From positions 1 through 10,525 of the forward strand of contig JAOXYB010062735.1 in assembly GCA_028565635.1 (NCBI GenBank): a DNA stretch of 10,525 bases, written 5' to 3'. Positions within the stretch are counted from its first letter, which is position 1, and the number at the start of each line of letters is the position of its first letter. The notes beneath the pieces were generated by a model, which saw only the letters and a list, made by a program, of their open reading frames with translations, had not been told where the DNA came from and searched no databases. Both the position numbers and the translations under genes were made by a program. This DNA comes from Phoronis ovalis (lineage: Eukaryota > Phoronida > Phoronidae). Below, in pieces: positions 1 to 7,400 of the stretch.

Positions 1-530
1 TAAATGTTTTCTGAAACTTTAACATTCATGCTATGTTATGGTGGTATTTTTAGACTTGTGTATGCAACGCACAAAATCTAATTAATTTTTTATGACATCT
101 CATAAAAATCATAAGGTACATCCTACAGCAAAATCCTGCGGATCTAAAATGGAGCTAACTACGTTTTTAAGAAGTAAACAATACTTCCATCATTGCTTTT
201 GACCGGATTGTAAATACTGAATAATCTTTGAATTATTAAGTAATGTTTAAAAAAGGCAATTTTTTTATTTGCTAAAAACACTAAATTAATTATAAAATCA
301 AAATCACTGGTGCAATTTAAAAATGGTCAAAACCCAATTAAGGGAATATTGATTAGTTGTTAAAAATATAGTTAGCCCGAATTTGTATATACTGAGTTTT
401 CCTGTAGGATGTACCTAAAAATTTTCATAGGTTGTAATTAAACGCTAATTAAATTTCATACATTTTACACAATAGTTTGAAAATACCATTATGACATAAC
501 TTGAATGTTAAAGTTTTAGAAAGCATATTT
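1..530. repeat. Long imperfect palindrome (foldback or MITE-like element), left end cut by window
   Basis: The sequence folds back on itself around position 265. The best-matched part is a perfect 15-base pair of arms, 114-128 and 402-416. Outside it, 1-113 is a diverged reverse complement of about 417-530; for example 19-30 (ttaacattcatg) matches 502-513 with one mismatch. Inside it, similarity continues to about 200 on the left and about 327 on the right. Each arm is therefore over 200 bases, with a short AT-rich centre. No coding capacity is seen. Such long-armed palindromes are typical of foldback-type non-autonomous DNA transposons, but no terminal motif or target duplication can be read because the left end is missing. 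Confidence 0.75.
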
Positions 531-1382
531 TTTGAGTGAAAAAAATGTAATTTTCACAAATTTTTACTTAAACAGTGACGAGGGTCCAGCTTAGCCTTAA
601 AGACAAAGATCTACATTGGGTTACAAATGAGTTATGTATAATTTTACCAAGGATAAGCTTTAAAATGCTATAAATACACTTTAACTTTGCAGTATACTAA
701 TTAATGGGTGTTCATGCATGGTGACGCAAGTGGCCCATTAATTTTGTAACATTTAAAAAATATGTTACTTTAAAAATAAGTAATACATAAAACTTTAAAA
801 AGTCCAACTTTGTAATTCTATACAAACCCATATAGCCTTTTTTTAAATTAAAGTTATATTAAAAATTATTACTGAAAAAAGCTAGGTTGTTAGCACTGTT
901 AATTTTCTTTTTTGGGTGTTTTAAAAATGTAAATAATATAGTTACAAAATTGTCAGCTTTTTAAAATTTTACTTGGTGAAAAAATTTGAATTTTCAAAAT
1001 TTTGTTACCTTAATTTGTTGATTTTTTCTGATGCACAAAATTGAAAATTCATATATTTTGAACAAAATAAAATTTCAAAAATCTGAGACATTTTTGAAGC
1101 TATATACAAAGATTATGTGTGCTACTATGTAGCTTTTTCATTTATATTCTTTTGAAATTTACATTTTATTCTTAAAACTTAACAATTTAACCCAAAATAG
1201 CAAATATACAGGTCACATAGGATCTATACTCTTAATGGTGCCAAGCAATATTTGCTATCTTAATGATTTTTGTTTTGTAGTGATGACGTACGCATTTTGC
1301 AGGAAATCCTGCTAACATTACTCTCTGAAGTAGGATTGTTGAAGACACCTCATAGTTCATAGTCCTAGTATAGAAAAAAGCC
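531..1382. other. 5' flank and possible untranslated leader
   Basis: No coding stretch is visible. The sequence is strongly AT-rich with many short A and T runs. Small inverted repeats occur at 700-708/734-742 (9 bp) and 1197-1207/1248-1258 (perfect 11-bp arms, 40-nt loop). The T-rich stretch ending in AG at 1279-1280 could be a splice acceptor opening a 5' untranslated exon that runs into the start codon, but no matching upstream donor can be identified. The 14-base palindrome at 1299-1312 lies about 70 bases before the ATG. No convincing TATA box or initiator can be placed near the start, so the transcription start is unknown. Confidence 0.4.
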
Positions 1383-1482
1383 ATGCAGTTCATCAGTTTC
1401 ATACCTGTAGCATTTCTCTGTTGGACTGTGGCTTACTTTCTTCCTGGAGTTAAAGCTTTCAGTTGTTTTTTAAGAAAAGCAG
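1383..1482 (+). CDS. Exon 1: start codon and signal peptide of the cytokine receptor
   Basis: The ATG has a purine (G) at -3 in a GCC context, and an in-frame TAG lies 12 bases upstream (1371-1373), which supports this start. The 33 full codons give a hydrophobic leader (MQFISFIPVAFLCWTVAYFL) followed by PGVKAFSCF, with a likely signal-peptidase site after VKA (residue 25). The exon ends in a strong donor, G|GTAAGT, in phase 1. Its last base completes a GAA codon with exon 2. Known for the family: the signal peptide is usually encoded in a separate exon ending in phase 1, as here. The 2.75-kb gap to exon 2 means the link is inferred from phase, donor quality and the leader-plus-Ig order. Confidence 0.78.
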
Positions 1483-4400
1483 GTAAGTACTGCAAGTAAC
1501 ATAATATCTGTATTCAGCATTAAGCACCCGTTAAATGGTCTACATGAATTGTAAAAAACAGAGACCCACTACGATTTTTTTTACGCTGCGTAAAACATGT
1601 TTTATACATTCTGTCATGAGCTTTTCGGTTTATCTGCTAAAAATCGTTGAATATATTCAAAAAAATCGTTTGAAATATTTTGAAAATTATCTGATAATAC
1701 GGGTTATATTTTTGTTGTTACCAAGTACAGTTATTTCTGCCTATAAATATACTTTTTCTTTGTAACATGGGAAGAGTAAAAAGTGTTTTGGTAAGTACCA
1801 AAATCAACTAGTTTCAAAGTGTTAACTATAAATTATTTTAGTCAACATCAGGTGAGGTGACATTTACTTTTTACATAACATAGAGTACGCTTAAATCTGC
1901 ATAGAAAATTGCTATGTTTATAAAACAGCACTGCAGTGGTCACACTTATTTAAATTGATCAGGAATTTATCCCTGGTTTGGTTTCCATGGAAACAAGGTT
2001 CATCACAGAATTATTGTATACAGTACCAAGTGTCATTAATCATTGTAATTATATAAGAACCATTTGTGCATAGTTAAATTTCTAGTAATTTATTCATAGT
2101 TTAGCTGTTAATTACTGCATTTGAATGAGAATATTTCGTATTAGTTAAAGGTAAAATTAATACGTGAATATATTACAGTGCATGATGACATAAATGAGGC
2201 GGGCAATAAATCTCCTTCCTCTGATCCAACAAATATCAAGAAAAATAAATTTGACATCATTGCATTTGCACAATTATTTATTTTAGATATACTGCCCAAC
2301 AACCCTTTATTTACGGAAGGGGAAATTATAATGTTGACATAAAAGTACATATGTTTCATAGATACAAGCTGTTGCACTGGACCAGTAAATGCTATAGCTA
2401 GGCTAGGTTACTTTCCAAATCTTCAACATATTTTGTTTTATTTCTTTCTCACAATAACTAATTCAGCTTCAAATCCAGTACAGGAAAAATGAATGTCAAA
2501 GTACAGGTCAGTCTAATTTTGACTTGAATGACTTCCAAGATGGCTTACTGATCGATGGCCATGTTTGTTCCACAGATGGTATGTTGCAATAACAGCTTCT
2601 GTTTTTTATCTGGTCAGCTTCATAATCAGTACATGCAGAGTAAGCTTAAGACAAAATACAGTTTAGATGTAAAGTTGACCCAGATAACTTCCAATATAGC
2701 CAACTAGCGACCATATTTCTTCCGGAGGGGGCACATCACATTGTGCCACTTTACAGAAAAACAAAGCGTTATCTAGTGGAAAGTGGATTCCTAATGGCCA
2801 TAGGTTGGTGGACATGTTAGGCTAGGTGATATTTTAGAATGATATTTTAGAAAGTAAACCAAATGCTGATCTGACATTTTCCATTAGGTGTAACACTTTT
2901 TATTGCAAACTGTTATATCCTAAACAACTTCATATTAGTTACAGAGTAAAATCAGGTCAAACTACAGGTCTTTGTAATTTTGACCTGTATCACTTCCAAA
3001 ATGGCAGACAGGTGGCCATGTTTTCACCAGTTTCATATTCAGCACAGGGCAAAAAACAGAACTTTTTATTAGAGCTTATATGGACAAGTTTGATTTTTTT
3101 ATCTTTTTATTAATTGCAGTGTATATACTTGTAATTGTATTTTATTTAACTTATTTTATTTTACGCTGCTTTTATTGTACAGCGCAACTGAATTTTGCTC
3201 AAAGATAGTGGCGCTGTATAAGTTATTATTTTTATTTATATTATTATTAGACTGACCTTGAAAAGTGGGTTAACTGCTATTCCGAATATTTGACATTTAT
3301 TGTATCTAGATCTTTGGTTTAAGTATGCAACATTTATCAACGGAAAAACTTGAAAAATTGCACTGCATGGTCATCAAAATTACCTCTTTGCAACCTAGCT
3401 AATACCACTTAATTCAGAATGTTTTGAGCATTTTTTAGAAATCTGACTTGGACCTCTTATATAGTGACCTGTTAATATCAAGTCAATTAGGGATGTCCCA
3501 CTTCCAATAATGTGGTCTTTGATTTATTGCTAGCTGAAAATTAGAAATTAAAGAAAAAAATAAACAATTTACAAATCCAATACAGCAGTAACTCTAATTA
3601 AAAAACCCAGACAGTTAGTAATTAGCACCTTAATTTTCAGTAAAATAAAACAGACTTAAGTGATAGTATCCAAATGATAATTGTGATTATTATATTTGTT
3701 TCAGGAAATACAGGAAAAACTATATTTAAATGAAACCTCAACATAAATGAAAGCACAAGTTAGATTCTAAATGATCAATACACCTGAAAATTGTCAATTT
3801 TTGAATTATCATGAATTTTTTATTTTATTGGAAAGAATCTTGAATATACTCACATAAATAATCTTTGTTTAAGGGACAGTGTTGTTATATAACAGGCCAA
3901 ATATCCCAAACTGGATAGAAAAATACTCAATTTTCAAAAGTCAATGAACCCTTCCACCTACAATCCTAAAACTGCTCAAACAAACCCATTTCTAGGGTTA
4001 TTCCAACAAGGAACCAATTTTGTGTGTTTACTTTGTGCAAAAGGGACCCATCTGTTGGGTTTTCACTCCAAATATGGAGTTATTTATCATAGGCCTACTC
4101 TGTAAACTATTCTTCGCAGCTGATATGCTGAAATAACCATAAAAGCTTAAAGCTTCACATTTAAAACCACGTAAAGCATCACATTTGCAAAAAATAAGTA
4201 AACCACATATTTAGTTGTCTTCATTATTTTTCAGAAATACTGCCAAAAAAGCATGTATATACTAGAGGTGAAAGTATAACTTTAACGTGTATCATAAAAC
4301 CCAGTTGTTACACTGGACCAGTAAATGCCAGCAGCCTAGGCTTCCGAGTTAAGACCACAAACTACCCACCAGAGCATCCATATGTAAAATATGTCAATGA

Positions 4401-7400
4401 AACAACAACAACATTAACAGTTCCTAACTCAAGTTTCAATAGCGGAGGAGTGTATGAGTGTATACAATTTGAAGATGGTGTGAAGAAGAAAAGATTTGGT
4501 TTCGTTAACAATGTTGTTAGGGTCGGTGGTGAGTATGAGATTGTATTTGAAATTCTGCATTTTGACAGACATTTTGTACCTTATTTTAAAATACAAAGTG
4601 CAATGGCTTAAAAGACGACAATAGAATTAAAAATGCATCAAATATTTACTTGATCTTGTAAAAATAGGAGCCTTCCAAATGTAATTGTCATGAAACATGT
4701 AATCCTCAATTCTTTGTGCCAGATAGTCACTGTAATGAAACACTGTTTCAGTATACTTTTAATGTTTATAGATTTATTACACTGCCATTACCATTTCTCA
4801 TCCTTTTGATGGATTTTGTGTCACAGAATATTGTACAATAGGGAAATGTAACATCTGTCATTATTATATTTTAACATTCTTCTTGTGAATGTGAATTAGT
4901 GAATGCATGATTTTGAGTATTCAAAAATTTTATGCTGTTTTGTATCAAAGGCTATATACCTAAGTATCCTCCACTTGTGATCATTAAAATGTGCCTGATT
5001 CAGGGGTATATCTAAGAGATCATTAGATTAATCTTTTCAAGTATCAACATTGGTAAGATTAGAAAGTTGTTGAAATTTTCCTCCACGCACAATGAGAACT
5101 TAAAGGGAAACTCGCTTCCAAAATGTTTTTTATTTGGCTGTATATTTTCTGTTTATTTTGATACACATTTTTATTTTATTTATAGTACCACCACCCAAAG
5201 TAAATAATGCCTCCTTTGATTGTGTTGTTTACAACTGGCTATACATGAATTGCTCTTTTGACCCTGGACAATCAACAAATTTAAAAACTACCTATACCTG
5301 GTCATACTCTACATAGTAAGTTTTTTTTCCTTTTCAAGAAGCCTGATGTATGAATATTTCAAGATCACACTTCAGTTGTAATCTTAAAATCAAATATCAT
5401 CAAAGTTAAATATTAAGCTACTAGTCTGTTCCTTCCTTTGAACTTTTATTTTTATACCACTTAACAACTGTTACAATAAAGCTTCTATGTGGGCATCCAA
5501 AATACAAGGGAAATGCTATATGGCCTAAGTACACCTTCGCACGAGGCTTTGTTGACACTACATTTATAGTACCGGCATATTAATACACATATTTTTTTCT
5601 TTTTTTGGGGGGGGCGTGGCATTTTAATTTCGGGTGTTTTGTAATGTCAACATGTTGTACTTTCTGACTAAAGCAATAAAATTCCAGAGATCATTACAAT
5701 TTTTTTAAAATCGGAGTTTGAATTCGGGCCTATTTGCCACAGGAATAGTGCGATTCATGGGTCGATTTTGTTCTAACGCGATTTTCTCAAAATCAGTATG
5801 GTCAAGACTGCACGAAAAATTAACTAGTAGTGTATGACAGAGTGTACGCTCACATTATGAAGAGATGATAGTTCCGGGAATGTTGCTCTATTTGATATGT
5901 GCATGAACGTTTATTACTATGTTTTTGCATTGAGTTGGATGGGGCCGGAGTCTAATGGTGTACTTAGGCCATATATTTTGTGATCAGCAATTAATGTAAT
6001 CTGATATTTCTTTCTTTATGATGCATAGTTAACAGTAAAGACATGCAGCCAATATTATATCGAGGTTAATAGGCAGTTTCGAGTCCATTACGGATATATA
6101 ATGGGCCGAGACTGATTGTTCAGACCCGTTATATCTCCATAATGAACAGGAAACTGCTTATGAATCTCTATATTAGACCAAAATCTCATCGATAATAGAA
6201 TAAGCAATGAATGCAAAAAAAGCTTTAGTTTATTTGCATTTTATGGTGACGTCATAAGTCGTATCAACAATGCATGTGTATATGACAGACTCGCGTTAGT
6301 ACAAGAGGGGTATGCCGCTAAAAATATCAAACCACATTCGTCAACAAAATATATGTTGTGTAAAAAATGCAAACCAGTCATTTTGCAACCTAGTGTTTTA
6401 TGTCTATGTTGTTTTTTTCTCTGTTGTCTGGACTGATCTATGAAATGTTGAATATCTGCCATGCTTAAATTTTCTTTCTCATATTCCATTGTTAAAAAGT
6501 TGTCTGCATGGGAGAACTCTGTTTGCACTACATGTGTATGGTAACAAACGCAAACGAAACAGATATAAGATATTTTCCAGCTCGATTCATCAAAAATATG
6601 TAATATTGAATTTTTAAAATTTACGTTCAATACTTAACACTATGCAACAAATATATATTGTGTAAAAAAATGGAAAAACAGTCATTATGCAACCTAGTGT
6701 GTGCCAGTTCGCGTGATTATGAAACCACGTTCCGATCCACGAGGGATCCGTTATAACTTTCAAAGAAGTCCATTATGACTTCTTGTCATCCATTATAGGA
6801 TTCTCACAGGCCGATATCTGATACGAGCTAATTTTTGAAGCCTAGTTTTGGAAAAGTAGATTTTGGGTCTACATTTAAGCAAAATGAGCGTACAACATAC
6901 ATCTAATAAATTACATTATTTTACTGGTGTTTACTGAATTTTTTTTGTATATTTCGGGTCCATATTTTTGGTATTATACAGAGTTAGCCCAAAAATTTCA
7001 CTCTCACCCTATTTTAAATTTGTTACGGTGTTTCTCATTTAGATCATGTGCTATATTTCAGTGCTTGACATGTTAATATGTTATTCTTTTTAATTAAGTC
7101 ATTTTAGCAGCATGTAACACTATCTGTTGGTCCCAGGTTTTTGGTTTTTTAATATATTAATATTTTGTTTGGTTTTTCTGTAGCCTATGTGGTCATATCT
7201 AACAACTTGAAGTTGATGTATCACATCCGGGATTCTATCTAATCCTATATTCATAGATAAATTTGCCATATAGGAATGTCTGGTTAATTATCTCATATTT
7301 ATATTTTCGATTGGGACTTCCGACCAATTGTATACCAAAAATGTCGAAACAAGGACTCCACATATCAAAAATTCTAAAACATACCCAGTGATATACACTT

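Larger units (their letters stand above)
1483..4234 (+). other. Intron 1
   Basis: Phase-1 intron of 2,752 bases with donor GTAAGT and acceptor ATTATTTTTCAG. It contains a perfect palindrome resembling an X-box (1981-1994), a degenerate copy of exon 2 (2287-2412), a cluster of related repeat monomers (2464-3062) and a hairpin-plus-ATT tail (about 3162-3250). The parts at 1490-1980 and 3260-4230 show no gene or clear repeat structure; short open frames there look like chance. Confidence 0.75.

Noticed and set aside
573-590. CAGTGACGAGGGTCCAGC, reminiscent of a hAT transposon end
   Set aside because: No matching inverted end or 8-base target duplication could be found in the window.
670-677. 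TATAAATA as a TATA box
   Set aside because: Such strings are frequent in this AT-rich sequence, and it lies about 700 bases from the start codon with no sign of a transcription start.
1535-1765. 76-codon plus-strand frame in intron 1
   Set aside because: Low-complexity composition, no family resemblance, and not needed to join exon 1 to exon 2.
2141-2377. Minus-strand open frame over the exon-2 relic
   Set aside because: It is antisense to the duplicated exon and has no family resemblance of its own.
5316-5318. Stop codon at the end of the exon 3 frame read as the end of the gene
   Set aside because: The TAG spans a canonical GTAAGT donor, and the phase-2 join to exon 4 restores the conserved cysteine module.
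6246-6253. TGACGTCA, a full CRE palindrome
   Set aside because: A single 8-base match deep in a repeat-rich intron with no supporting context.
6241-6630. 129-codon open frame on the minus strand
   Set aside because: No recognisable domain. It overlaps one copy of the 6343/6645 direct repeat and lies in a repeat-rich intron, so it is most likely chance or a fragment of a non-coding element.
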